DNA of 13,831 nt from Pseudomonadota bacterium (GTDB taxonomy: Bacteria > Pseudomonadota > Gammaproteobacteria > Burkholderiales > Burkholderiaceae_C): assembly GCA_023438115.1 (NCBI GenBank), contig JAEZEB010000300.1, positions 1 through 13,831 on the forward strand. Direction: 5' to 3'. The notes beneath the pieces are model-generated. The model made no database searches. It had not been told where the DNA came from and worked only from the letters and a program-made list of their open reading frames with translations. This document shows, one piece after another, positions 1 to 6,496 of the stretch. Numbering within the stretch: position 1 is the first letter of the stretch; the number at the start of each line of letters is the position of its first letter. A program made the translations under genes and the position numbers.

Positions 1-1175
1 GGCTGGGCTCGGGCCGATCCGGGCGCCTGCCAGGGCACCGGCTTCACGGGCGTGCCCGGCGGCAGCATCTGCAGCTTCTGGAAGCCGTCCACCATCACCT
101 GCTCGCCGACCTTCAGGCCGTCGGTGACGACCCAGCGGTTGTTCTGGCCCGCGGTGATCTTCACCGGGCGGGTGCTGAGCTTGCCGTCCGCACCGACCAC
201 GGTGACCGTGTCGCCGGTCTCCGTGCGCGTGACGGCCTGCTGCGGGATGGTGATCGCGTTGCTGGCCTTGGCCTGCTCCAGCCGCACGCGCACGTACATG
301 CCCGGCAGCAGCATCGAGCGCGGGTTCGGCACTTCGGCGCGCAGGCTCACCTGGCCGGTGGTCTCGTCCACCGTGAGGTCCGCAAACAGCAGCTTGCCCA
401 GCTGCGGATGCTCGGTGCCGTCCTCCAGCACGATCCGCACCCGCGCGCCGTCCTCGCCGGCGCGCTCCAGGCGGCCTTCGTCCAGCGCGCGGCGCAGGTT
501 CATCACCTCCGTCGCGGGCTGCGTGAAGTTGACGTAGAGCGGGTTGATCTGCTGGATCACGGCCAGCTGCGTGGCCTCGCCCTGCCCCACCAGCGCGCCC
601 TCGGTGACGAGCGAGCGGCCGATGCGGCCGCTGATCGGCGCGTTGACGGAGGCGTAGCCCAGGTTGATCTCGGCGGTGCGCAGCGCGGCGCGGGCGGCGA
701 TCACGTCGGCTTCGGCCTGCTTCTCGGCCGCGACGGCGTTGGCATATTCCTGCTTGCTCACCGCGTTGGCTTCCACCAGCGGGCGGTAGCGGTTGGCCAG
801 CAGCTCGGCCTGCGCATGGTTCGCCTGCGCCTTGGCCAGGGCCGCCTGCGCGCTCGCCTGGTTGGCCAGGTAGGGCGCAGGGTCGATGCGGTACAGCAGC
901 TGGCCGGCGCGCACGTTGCTGCCTTCGCGGAACAGGCGCTGCTGCACGATGCCGGCGGCGCGCGCGCGCACCTCGGCCACGCGCGAGGCTTCCAGGCGGC
1001 CGGGCAGCTCGGTGACCAGCCCGACCTCGCCGGTGGCGACGGTGACCACGCCCACTTCCGGCGCCGGCGGGGCGGCGCCCTGCGGGGCAGCTGCGCCATC
1101 GCCACCGTCGCCGCAGGCGGCGAGGAGGACGGAAACGGAAAGGAAGGCGGAAACGAGCGGCACGCGGACAGCCAT
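1..1175 (-). CDS. RND efflux pump periplasmic adaptor (AcrA/MexA family), 3' end cut by window edge
   Basis: The protein is a membrane-fusion lipoprotein linking an inner-membrane RND transporter to an outer-membrane channel for drug export. The 391 visible codons begin with an N-terminal signal ending in a lipobox (LAAC, Cys21), so it is probably lipid-anchored in the periplasm. A beta-barrel/lipoyl region follows, with the typical GQLLYRIDPAPY at about residue 95. Next come a coiled-coil Ala/Gln-rich hairpin (AQAALAKAQANHAQAE), the second lipoyl half (NAPISGRIGRS), and the beta-barrel and membrane-proximal parts (PGMYVRVRLEQ, then VVTDGLKAGEQV). The last visible residues, around VKPVPWQ, are close to the usual C-terminus, so only a few codons are missing. 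The transporter gene is presumably next, beyond the left edge. It is divergent from the TetR gene at 1292, with an AcrR-like operator between them. Family assignment is firm; the substrate is unknown. Confidence 0.95.
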   Translation of the reverse strand, partial: MAVRVPLVSAFLSVSVLLAACGDGGDGAAAPQGAAPPAPEVGVVTVATGEVGLVTELPGRLEASRVAEVRARAAGIVQQRLFREGSNVRAGQLLYRIDPAPYLANQASAQAALAKAQANHAQAELLANRYRPLVEANAVSKQEYANAVAAEKQAEADVIAARAALRTAEINLGYASVNAPISGRIGRSLVTEGALVGQGEATQLAVIQQINPLYVNFTQPATEVMNLRRALDEGRLERAGEDGARVRIVLEDGTEHPQLGKLLFADLTVDETTGQVSLRAEVPNPRSMLLPGMYVRVRLEQAKASNAITIPQQAVTRTETGDTVTVVGADGKLSTRPVKITAGQNNRWVVTDGLKVGEQVMVDGFQKLQMLPPGTPVKPVPWQAPGSARAQ

Positions 1176-1256
1176 GGGATTGCCTGTTCTTCTGCTGTGG
1201 GAAGGGAAACGGAAACGCAAGATGCGGGCCCGTACCGCAGCCCGCCGCAAGGCGCG

Positions 1257-1284
1257 AGTATACATACAAGATTGAATGTATAGT
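1257..1284. promoter_or_regulatory. AcrR/TtgR-type operator with overlapping divergent -10 boxes
   Basis: A perfect inverted repeat occupies 1259-1282. Its arms are TATACAT (1259-1265) and ATGTATA (1276-1282), separated by 10 bases. The internal pieces TACATACA and GAATGTAT resemble, from memory, the 24-bp AcrR operator upstream of E. coli acrAB. Each outer arm also makes a good -10 box: TATACT on the minus strand (1262-1257) facing the efflux adaptor, and TATAGT on the plus strand (1279-1284) facing the TetR gene. Neither has a good -35 at 17 bases. Repressor binding here would block both promoters. The palindrome is seen directly; operator function is inferred from its position and family. 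Confidence 0.8.
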
Positions 1285-1291
1285 CGCGGCC

Positions 1292-1909
1292 ATGGCCCGC
1301 CGCTCCAAGGAAGATGCCCTCGCCACCCGCAACAGCCTGCTGGATGCGGCCGAGCGCGTGTTCCTCGCGCAAGGTGTCGCGGGCACGTCCCTGAACGACA
1401 TCGCGGTCGAGGCAGGGACCACGCGCGGCGCGATCTACTGGCACTTCCGCGACAAGGCGGACCTGTTCAACGCGATGATGCAACGGGTGGTGATGCCCCT
1501 GCAATTCGCCATGGCATCAGCGGAGCAAGCCGAGGGACAGGAGGCCATCGCCCTGCTCCGCGCAGGGTTGCGGGCGGCCTTTCATCAAACCGCCACGGAT
1601 CCGCACACGCGGCGCGTCTTCGAGATCGCCACGCAGCGGGTCGAGTACGTCGACAGCCTGTGCGAAGTGCGTGCACGCCTGCTGGAGATGCGCGACGGTT
1701 CGGTGGTGCGCTTTCGCGACGCGCTGGCCCGGGGTGCCCGCGCGCGCGGCCTGCGCCTGCCCTTCCCCGCGGCCCAGGCGGCGCATGGGCTGCAGGCGCT
1801 CGTCGACGGGCTGATCCAGAACTGGCTGCTGGACGCCAGCGCATTCGACCTCGAGAAGGCCGGCGTGAAGGCGGTGGACGCCTACCTGCGCGGCCTCGGC
1901 TTCGACTAG
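1292..1909 (+). CDS. TetR-family repressor of the divergent RND efflux genes (AcrR/TtgR-like)
   Basis: This 205-aa protein has the usual TetR length. An N-terminal helix-turn-helix lies at about residues 13-60, with the characteristic TSLNDIAVEAGTTRGAIYWHF (recognition helix near 43-52). A ligand-binding C-terminal domain follows, carrying the AcrR/TtgR-like stretch VFEIATQRVEYV and ending in ALVDGLIQNWLL. These regulators release their operator when they bind hydrophobic drugs. The position back-to-back with the RND adaptor, across an AcrR-like palindrome, supports local autoregulated repression. No Shine-Dalgarno sequence precedes the ATG. A TATAGT -10 box ends only 7 bases upstream, so the message may start at or near the ATG (leaderless). 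Its TAG stop is embedded in a CTAG shared with the convergent gene at 1906-2382. Confidence 0.95.
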   Translation: MARRSKEDALATRNSLLDAAERVFLAQGVAGTSLNDIAVEAGTTRGAIYWHFRDKADLFNAMMQRVVMPLQFAMASAEQAEGQEAIALLRAGLRAAFHQTATDPHTRRVFEIATQRVEYVDSLCEVRARLLEMRDGSVVRFRDALARGARARGLRLPFPAAQAAHGLQALVDGLIQNWLLDASAFDLEKAGVKAVDAYLRGLGFD

Positions 1910-2382
1910 CGGCCGTAGATGCCGCCCGTGCTCTCGACCTTCTCCACCCGCGCCTGCCGCAATGCCGCCTCGCGCGCGGCCTTGGCCTCGTCCATGCAGC
2001 GGTCCTCCGTCTTGCCCTCGAGCAGCGCGCACTTCTCGCGCGCCACTTCGTAGTTGGCCCGCGCCGTGACCTCCTTGGCCTGCAGGACGGCCTCGGGGGT
2101 GCCCCGGAACCGGGCCTCCAGCTTCGCCTTCGCCGCGTCCTCCTTGCCGCGCGCCTGCGCCTCGCAGACGTCGCGGCGATCGCCTTCGAGGCGGCGGCAG
2201 GCCTTGCGATCGGCGCGGGACTGGGCCTCGATGCGCTTCTTGCGGTCCTCGTAGCGCTGCTGGGTCAGCGGGGGTTCCTTGGCAACCACGAGCGCCTTGT
2301 TCGGCGCCTGGGCCCCCACGGAGCCCGCGGCCGCCAACGTCACCGCGATCGCGAGACCCATGAGCTTGCGTCTTTCCTTCAT
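1906..2382 (-). CDS. Secreted charged protein with duplicated Cys-pair module, function unknown
   Basis: The 158-aa protein has a likely Sec signal peptide: basic MKERRK, a hydrophobic stretch LMGLAIAVTLAAAG, and cleavage near VGAQA (residues 22-26). The rest is a highly charged Ala/Lys/Glu-rich helical region. Two similar segments each hold a Cys pair ten residues apart: C62-x10-C73 and C118-x10-C129. Both have the form C-x2-LEG-x3-D-x-C followed by an Ala-rich charged helix, which indicates internal duplication. From memory, small periplasmic proteins with repeated C-x2-L-x-G-N-x2-KDVC segments are common in Burkholderiales and have no known role. Four cysteines in an exported protein suggest two disulfides. 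The TAG stop overlaps that of the TetR gene (CTAG). The start is the only ATG giving a complete signal peptide. Confidence 0.85.
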   Translation of the reverse strand: MKERRKLMGLAIAVTLAAAGSVGAQAPNKALVVAKEPPLTQQRYEDRKKRIEAQSRADRKACRRLEGDRRDVCEAQARGKEDAAKAKLEARFRGTPEAVLQAKEVTARANYEVAREKCALLEGKTEDRCMDEAKAAREAALRQARVEKVESTGGIYGR

Positions 2383-2403
2383 GCCCGCAGGCTAGGGCTG
2401 CCG

Positions 2404-2446
2404 GCAACCCGTGCGTGTCGGCGCGTTTCGACAACGGTTGCGCACG
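2404..2446. repeat. Imperfect inverted repeat / possible hairpin between two minus-strand genes
   Basis: The 113-base gap 2383-2495 holds an outer stem GCAACC (2404-2409) with GGTTGC (2436-2441), and an inner stem TGTCG (2416-2420) with CGACA (2429-2433). An alternative pairing is CGTGCG (2410-2415) with CGCACG (2441-2446). It lies upstream of the 158-aa secreted-protein gene and downstream of the six-Cys gene. No T-run follows on the minus strand, so an intrinsic terminator is not well supported. Stems of this size can occur by chance at this GC content. Confidence 0.25.
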
Positions 2447-2495
2447 TCCGCCAGCCGACAGGAATCGTGCACGCCGGCGTGGCTGCGGCGCGATC

Positions 2496-2897
2496 TCAGG
2501 GCAAGGGCGCGTCCACCACCAGCGCGGCGTCGAGTTCCCGCACGCGTTCCTCCTGGTAGTAACCGCCGTACTCCGTGTAGCGCAGGAAGGGCCGGCGGCA
2601 CTGCCGGCATTCGCACACTTCGCAACGGTTGTACGGGAAGAAACGCGGCGCGACCGGCGCCTGCGGCGACCAGCCATGCGTGCCCGCGGGGTGGTATTCC
2701 TCCAGCGTCGGATCTTCCACGTCCGGCCGGCGCAAGGTCGCCACGGGACGCAGCACCGCGCGGTCCAGCGTCGTCGGCATCGCCTCCCAGCCGGGCGCGC
2801 GGATGGACACGCACGCGGGGCAGCTCGGCCCGGCGTTCGCCTGCGCGAGGCGCACGAGCCCGGCGGCGTCGAGGACGGGGAGCGCGGCGTCGTTCAT
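2496..2897 (-). CDS. Six-cysteine protein of unknown function, possible metal binding
   Basis: This 133-aa protein is one I cannot name. It has a C-x2-C pair (Cys26, Cys29; SCPAC) and a tight cluster C-x2-C-x-C-x2-C (Cys92, 95, 97, 100; CEVCECRQC). The cluster is followed by the aromatic-rich RRPFLRYTEYGGYYQEERVRELD. Between them lie a His-containing stretch EEYHPAGTHGW and the aromatic FFPYNR. Six cysteines arranged as knuckles suggest a zinc ribbon or another metal site. No signal peptide or membrane segment is seen, so it is probably cytoplasmic. I believe similar proteins occur in related Burkholderiales, but that is recollection. It is divergent from the aldo/keto reductase, with only 56 bases between the two starts. 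The ATG at 2897 is the first in frame after a coding-like pattern begins. Confidence 0.8.
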   Translation of the reverse strand: MNDAALPVLDAAGLVRLAQANAGPSCPACVSIRAPGWEAMPTTLDRAVLRPVATLRRPDVEDPTLEEYHPAGTHGWSPQAPVAPRFFPYNRCEVCECRQCRRPFLRYTEYGGYYQEERVRELDAALVVDAPLP

Positions 2898-2953
2898 CCG
2901 CGCATTGTGCCGGGCGGACGGTGTACGCTGCCTGCCACAGGAAAGGAGATCCC

Positions 2954-3904
2954 ATGCAGTTCCGCCCCCTGGGCCGCTCGGCCCTGCAGGTCTCGCCGCT
3001 GTGCTTCGGCGGCAACGTCTTCGGCTGGACCGCCGACGAGCGCACGTCCTTCTCGCTGCTCGACGCGTGGCTGGACGCCGGCTTCAACTTCGTCGACACG
3101 GCCGACGTGTATTCGCGCTGGGTGCCGGGGCACACGGGCGGCGAATCGGAAACGATCATCGGGCGCTGGCTCAAGCAGGGCGGCCGCCGAGACCGCGTGG
3201 TGATCGCCACCAAGGTCGGCATGGACATGGGCGAGGGCCGCACCGGCCTGAAGCCGGCGCGCATCCGCGAAGCCGTGGAAGCCTCGCTGCGGCGGCTGCA
3301 GGTGGATTGCATCGACCTGTACCAGGCGCACAAGGACGATCCCGACACGCCGCTGGAGGAAACCCTGGGCGCGTTCGCGCGCCTGGTCGAGGAAGGCAAG
3401 GTGCGCGCCATCGGCGCCTCCAACTACGGCGCCGCGCGCCTGCAGGAAGCGCTGGACACCAGCGCGCGGCTGGGCCTGCCCCGCTACGAGAGCCTGCAGC
3501 CGCTCTACAACCTCAGCGAGCGCGCGGAGTTCGAGCGCGAACTGCAGCCGCTGTGCGTGCGCGAGGAGGTGGGCGTGATCAACTACTACGCGCTCGCCTC
3601 GGGCTTCCTCACCGGCAAGTACCGCAGCGCCGGAGACGCGTCGCGCAGCGCGCGCGGCGCGGGCATCGTTCAGAAGTACCTGGACGACCGGGGCCGCAGG
3701 ATCCTCGGAGCACTGGACGAGGCCGCGCGGCGCACCGGCGCCACGCCGGGGCAGGTGGCCATCGCGTGGGTGATGGCGCGCCCGGGCGTGACCTCGCCGA
3801 TCGCCAGCGCGACCTCGCTCGCGCAGCTGCAGGAACTGGTACGCGCCGCGCAGGTGAAGCTGGATGCCGAGACCGTTTCGCTGCTCGACGCCGCCAGCGC
3901 CTAG
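2954..3904 (+). CDS. Aldo/keto reductase (NADPH-dependent oxidoreductase)
   Basis: This 316-aa (beta/alpha)8 oxidoreductase is predicted to reduce aldehydes or ketones with NAD(P)H in the cytoplasm. It begins with the family signature FRPLGRSALQVSPLCFGGN. The catalytic tetrad is complete: Asp48 and Tyr53 in VDTADVYS, Lys87 in IATKVG, and His126 in LYQAHKDD. The cofactor-binding C-terminal part is present (GVTSPIASATSLAQLQE, about 272-290). It most resembles the bacterial YajO/IolS-like branch, although that is a similarity judgement and the substrate is unknown. The start is fixed by a strong Shine-Dalgarno AAAGGAGAT at 2942-2950, four bases from the ATG. Longer upstream reading frames lack such a site and family similarity. 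The stop is in a CTAG shared with the convergent LysR gene. Confidence 0.95.
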   Translation: MQFRPLGRSALQVSPLCFGGNVFGWTADERTSFSLLDAWLDAGFNFVDTADVYSRWVPGHTGGESETIIGRWLKQGGRRDRVVIATKVGMDMGEGRTGLKPARIREAVEASLRRLQVDCIDLYQAHKDDPDTPLEETLGAFARLVEEGKVRAIGASNYGAARLQEALDTSARLGLPRYESLQPLYNLSERAEFERELQPLCVREEVGVINYYALASGFLTGKYRSAGDASRSARGAGIVQKYLDDRGRRILGALDEAARRTGATPGQVAIAWVMARPGVTSPIASATSLAQLQELVRAAQVKLDAETVSLLDAASA

Positions 3905-4791
3905 CGGAACTGCCGGATCTCCTCGCGCGCGAACGCGATGAAGGCGCGGGTGCGCGCGGGCAGCAGGCGCGCGTGCGGATACACGATGCTGATCGGCCGC
4001 GGCGGCAGCTCGAAGTCCTCCAGCAGCACGCGCAGCTTCTTCTCGCGCAGCAGCGGCTCGACCTGGTAGGAGAAGAACATCCCCAGGCCCGCGCCTTCGA
4101 CGCAGGCCTGCACCGTGGGCCACACGTGGTTGAACTCCAGGTTGCCGGACACCGGCACCTGGAAGACGCGGCCGTTCTCCTGGAAGTCGCCCCAGGTGGC
4201 GCGGCTTCCGCCTATCGTGCGCAGGCAGTTGTGCTTCACGAGCTCGCGCGGATGCTTCGGCGCCGTGTTCCGCCGCAGCCAGGCCGGCGCGGCGACCACG
4301 ACGCGCCGGACTTGCCCGAGGTTCTGCGCGACCAGCGAGGAATCGTCGAGCCGGCCCACGCGGATGCCGAGGTCCAGCCCCTCCTCCAGCAGGTTCACCA
4401 CGCGATCGAGCAGCAGCATGGTGCAGCGCACGCCGGGATGGCGCTGCACGAAGCGCGTGACCACGGGCGCCACGTACATCTGCCCGAACAGCACGGGCGC
4501 GGTGACGTGCAGATGCCCCGTCGGTTCGGTGGCGCCGGCGCGCAAAGCGGCCTCGGCTTCATCCACGCCGGCCAGCAACTGGCGCGAGCGCTCCAGGTGC
4601 TGCCGGCCTTCGTCGGTCAGCGTGATGCGCCGCGTGGTGCGGTGGAACAGGCGCACGCCCAGCTGCGCCTCGTAAGCGGCCAGCGAGCGCACCACCGCCG
4701 GCAGCGAGCTGCCCAGCTCGCGCGCGGCGGCCGTGAGGCTGCCGGCGTCCGCGATCCGCACGAAGGTCTGCATGGCCTTGAAGCGATCCAT
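3901..4791 (-). CDS. LysR-family transcriptional regulator divergent from the GST gene
   Basis: The 296-aa regulator has the standard LysR length. The N-terminal winged helix-turn-helix spans about residues 3-62 (MQTFVRIADAGSLTAAARELG, then LGVRLFHRTTRRITLTDEG). The effector-binding domain starts near residue 92 with GHLHVTAPVLFG and belongs to the common group carrying DLGIRVGRLDDSSLVA. The protein should bind DNA as a tetramer and act on the divergent GST/flavoprotein pair, probably in response to a small molecule. A T-N11-A palindrome at 4807-4821 in the intergenic gap is its most likely site. No Shine-Dalgarno sequence is evident before the ATG. It converges with the aldo/keto reductase through a shared CTAG, so that gene could also belong to the same functional group, although it is on the opposite strand. 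Confidence 0.95.
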   Translation of the reverse strand: MDRFKAMQTFVRIADAGSLTAAARELGSSLPAVVRSLAAYEAQLGVRLFHRTTRRITLTDEGRQHLERSRQLLAGVDEAEAALRAGATEPTGHLHVTAPVLFGQMYVAPVVTRFVQRHPGVRCTMLLLDRVVNLLEEGLDLGIRVGRLDDSSLVAQNLGQVRRVVVAAPAWLRRNTAPKHPRELVKHNCLRTIGGSRATWGDFQENGRVFQVPVSGNLEFNHVWPTVQACVEGAGLGMFFSYQVEPLLREKKLRVLLEDFELPPRPISIVYPHARLLPARTRAFIAFAREEIRQFR

Positions 4792-4805
4792 GGGGCCGGA
4801 TTATT

Positions 4806-4825
4806 ACTGCGTATTGCGCAGCAGT
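4806..4825. promoter_or_regulatory. LysR-type T-N11-A binding site candidate in divergent promoter region
   Basis: The 105-base gap between the LysR and GST starts is clearly more AT-rich than its surroundings. It contains CTGCG (4807-4811), TATTG, CGCAG (4817-4821), a perfect palindrome whose core TGCGTATTGCGCA fits the T-N11-A consensus of LysR-family sites. A second overlapping pairing is ACTGC (4806-4810) with GCAGT (4821-4825). Its location, 16-31 bases before the LysR start and about 75 before the GST start, suits autoregulation plus activation of the GST gene. The palindrome is seen directly; the function is inferred. Confidence 0.6.
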
Positions 4826-4896
4826 CTTGTTCGCTTGCTGCTATTTATTCAACGGCATGGAGCAATCAGAATCCGCCGCATCCCCACGGAGGAACC

Positions 4897-5532
4897 ATGA
4901 GCCCGCACCCGCAAGCCCCCATCAAGCTGTACCGCCTCGCCCTGTCCGGCCATTGCCACCGCGTCGAGCTCCTGCTGTCGCTGCTCGGCCTGCCTCACGA
5001 ACTGGTGGACGTGGACCTCGCCGGCGGCGAGCACAAGACGCCCGCCTTCCTTGCCCGCAACCTCTTCGGCCAGGTGCCCGTGATCGAGGACGGCGAGGTG
5101 ACGCTGGCCGATTCCAACGCGATCCTGGTGTACCTCGAAGGCCGCTATGCGCCCGGCACCTGGATGCCGCGCGATCCGCTCGCGGCGGCGCAGGTGCAGC
5201 GCTGGCTGTCCGCCGCGGCGGGGCCGCTCGCCTTCGGTCCCGCTGCGTCGCGCGTCATCGCGCTGTTCGGCCGCAGCGACGATCCCTCGGGCTACGTCGC
5301 GCGCGGGCGCCACCTGCTCGGCGTGATGGAGCGCCATCTGGCGTCGCACTCCTGGCTGGCCGGCGATGCGCCCACGCTCGCGGACCTGGCCAACTACGCC
5401 TACGTGGCGCGCGCGCCCGAAGGCGGCGTCTCGCTGCAGGACCATCCGAAGGTGCGTGCGTGGCTGCAGCGCGTGGAGGCCCTGCCGCGCTTCGTCCCCT
5501 TCCCGCGCACGCCGGTGGGGCTGGCGGCATGA
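4897..5532 (+). CDS. Glutathione S-transferase family protein
   Basis: This 211-aa protein has the normal cytosolic GST length and two-domain plan. The thioredoxin-like N-domain spans about residues 8-85. It has a possible active-site Ser17/Cys20 region (LYRLALSGHCHRVELLL), the cis-proline motif GQVPVIEDG (Pro61), and the gamma-glutamyl-binding ADSNAILVYL (71-80). The helical C-domain contains the N-capping stretch SWLAGDAPTLADLANY. GSTs of this type conjugate glutathione to electrophiles or reduce peroxides; the substrate is unknown. A good Shine-Dalgarno (GGAGGAA, 4888-4894) fixes the start. Its TGA overlaps the ATG of the PNPOx-like gene (ATGA, 5529-5532), so the two are translationally coupled. 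The divergent LysR gene is its likely regulator. Confidence 0.95.
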   Translation: MSPHPQAPIKLYRLALSGHCHRVELLLSLLGLPHELVDVDLAGGEHKTPAFLARNLFGQVPVIEDGEVTLADSNAILVYLEGRYAPGTWMPRDPLAAAQVQRWLSAAAGPLAFGPAASRVIALFGRSDDPSGYVARGRHLLGVMERHLASHSWLAGDAPTLADLANYAYVARAPEGGVSLQDHPKVRAWLQRVEALPRFVPFPRTPVGLAA

Positions 5533-6446
5533 GCGCCGTCCTCGCGCCCGGCTGGCACGCCGGCGAGCGCGCGCTGCAAGCGCGTGCCGGCGTGGAACGA
5601 CGCATGGCCGACATCGGCGCGCGCGTCCTGCGCGACCACATGCCGGAGCAGCATCGGGAGTTCTTCCCGCTGCTGCCCTTCCTCGCCGCGGGCTCCATCG
5701 ACCAGGAAGGACAGCCGCGCATCTCGCTGCTGTGCGGCGTGCCCGGCTTCGCGCACTCGCCGCATCCGCAAAGGCTGAGGCTGGACGTGGCGGCAGGCGT
5801 GCGCGGATTCACCGACGACGACCTGCGCGAAGGCGCGCCGATCGGCCTGCTGGGGCTGCAGGCGCACACGGGCCGTCGCAACCGCATGAACGGCTGGATC
5901 GAGCAGATCGACGACCGCGGATTCGAAGTGCGGGTGGGCCAGAGCTTCGGCAACTGCCCCAAGTACATCGTTCCGCGCGAGGCGCAGCACGTCCCGGCGG
6001 AAGCACCCGCGCGCACCACGCCGCTCGGGCCGGCGCTGGATGCAGCCGCGCTGGCGCTCCTTGCCGCCGCCGACGCCTTCTTCATCGCCACCGCGCATCC
6101 CGATGCCGCGCACAGCGAGGATCCCGTGGAAGGCGTCGACGTCTCGCACCGCGGCGGCCTGCCCGGCTTCGTGCGGGCGCAGGATGCGTCCACGCTGCTG
6201 GTGCCGGACTACGTGGGCAACTCCTTCTTCAACACGCTCGGCAACCTGCAGCTCGAGCCGCGCTGCGCCCTGCTGTTCGTCGACTTCGCCACCGGCGCAC
6301 GCCTGCACCTGCAGGCACTCGGCGAGGTGCTGTGGGACGGACCCGAGCGCGCGGCGCTGCCCGGCGCCCTGCGCGTGCTGCGGCTGCGGCTCACGCAGGT
6401 GTTGCGGATCGAGGGCGGCTTGCCGCTGCGGTGGTCGCAGGGATAG
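5529..6446 (+). CDS. PNPOx-like FMN-binding (pyridoxamine 5'-phosphate oxidase family) flavoprotein
   Basis: This 305-aa protein has two split-barrel flavin-binding halves. The first covers residues about 40-150: FFPLLPFLAAGSIDQEGQPRIS, RNRMNGWI and GNCPKYIVPR. The second covers about 170-300: FFIATAHPD, SHRGGLPGFVRAQD, then DYVGNSFFNTLGNL. Related proteins include stand-alone forms and N-terminal parts of larger fusions with a ferredoxin-reductase domain. This one ends after the flavin domains, with no reductase or 2Fe-2S Cys motif. It probably uses FMN to oxidise or reduce a small molecule in the cytoplasm, with an unknown partner. It overlaps the GST gene by ATGA, so the two products are made together and may act in the same detoxification step. 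The start follows from that overlap. Confidence 0.9.
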   Translation: MSAVLAPGWHAGERALQARAGVERRMADIGARVLRDHMPEQHREFFPLLPFLAAGSIDQEGQPRISLLCGVPGFAHSPHPQRLRLDVAAGVRGFTDDDLREGAPIGLLGLQAHTGRRNRMNGWIEQIDDRGFEVRVGQSFGNCPKYIVPREAQHVPAEAPARTTPLGPALDAAALALLAAADAFFIATAHPDAAHSEDPVEGVDVSHRGGLPGFVRAQDASTLLVPDYVGNSFFNTLGNLQLEPRCALLFVDFATGARLHLQALGEVLWDGPERAALPGALRVLRLRLTQVLRIEGGLPLRWSQG

Positions 6447-6496
6447 GCGGCGAGCGTGACAGCGGCGCGGCTCCGGCGTGCGAAGATCGCCGGGCC

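Noticed and set aside
408..1504. Long open frames on both strands across the adaptor gene and the TetR divergent region
   Set aside because: Their products are Arg/Ala/Pro-rich low-complexity sequences with no family features. They are shadows of the adaptor frame, which has a lipobox and MFP motifs.
2905..2929. Sigma-70 promoter before the aldo/keto reductase (TTGTGC / TACGCT)
   Set aside because: The spacer is only 13 bases and the -10 match is poor, so I do not list it.
2411..2953. In-frame 5' extension of the aldo/keto reductase
   Set aside because: The extension is Arg/Pro-rich and antisense to the six-Cys gene. The strong AAAGGAGAT site at 2942-2950 fixes the start at 2954.
2629..5532. 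967-codon plus-strand frame running through the reductase, LysR and GST genes
   Set aside because: Only its last 211 codons (the GST) look like protein. The upstream part is frame-shadow of the reductase and antisense of the LysR gene.
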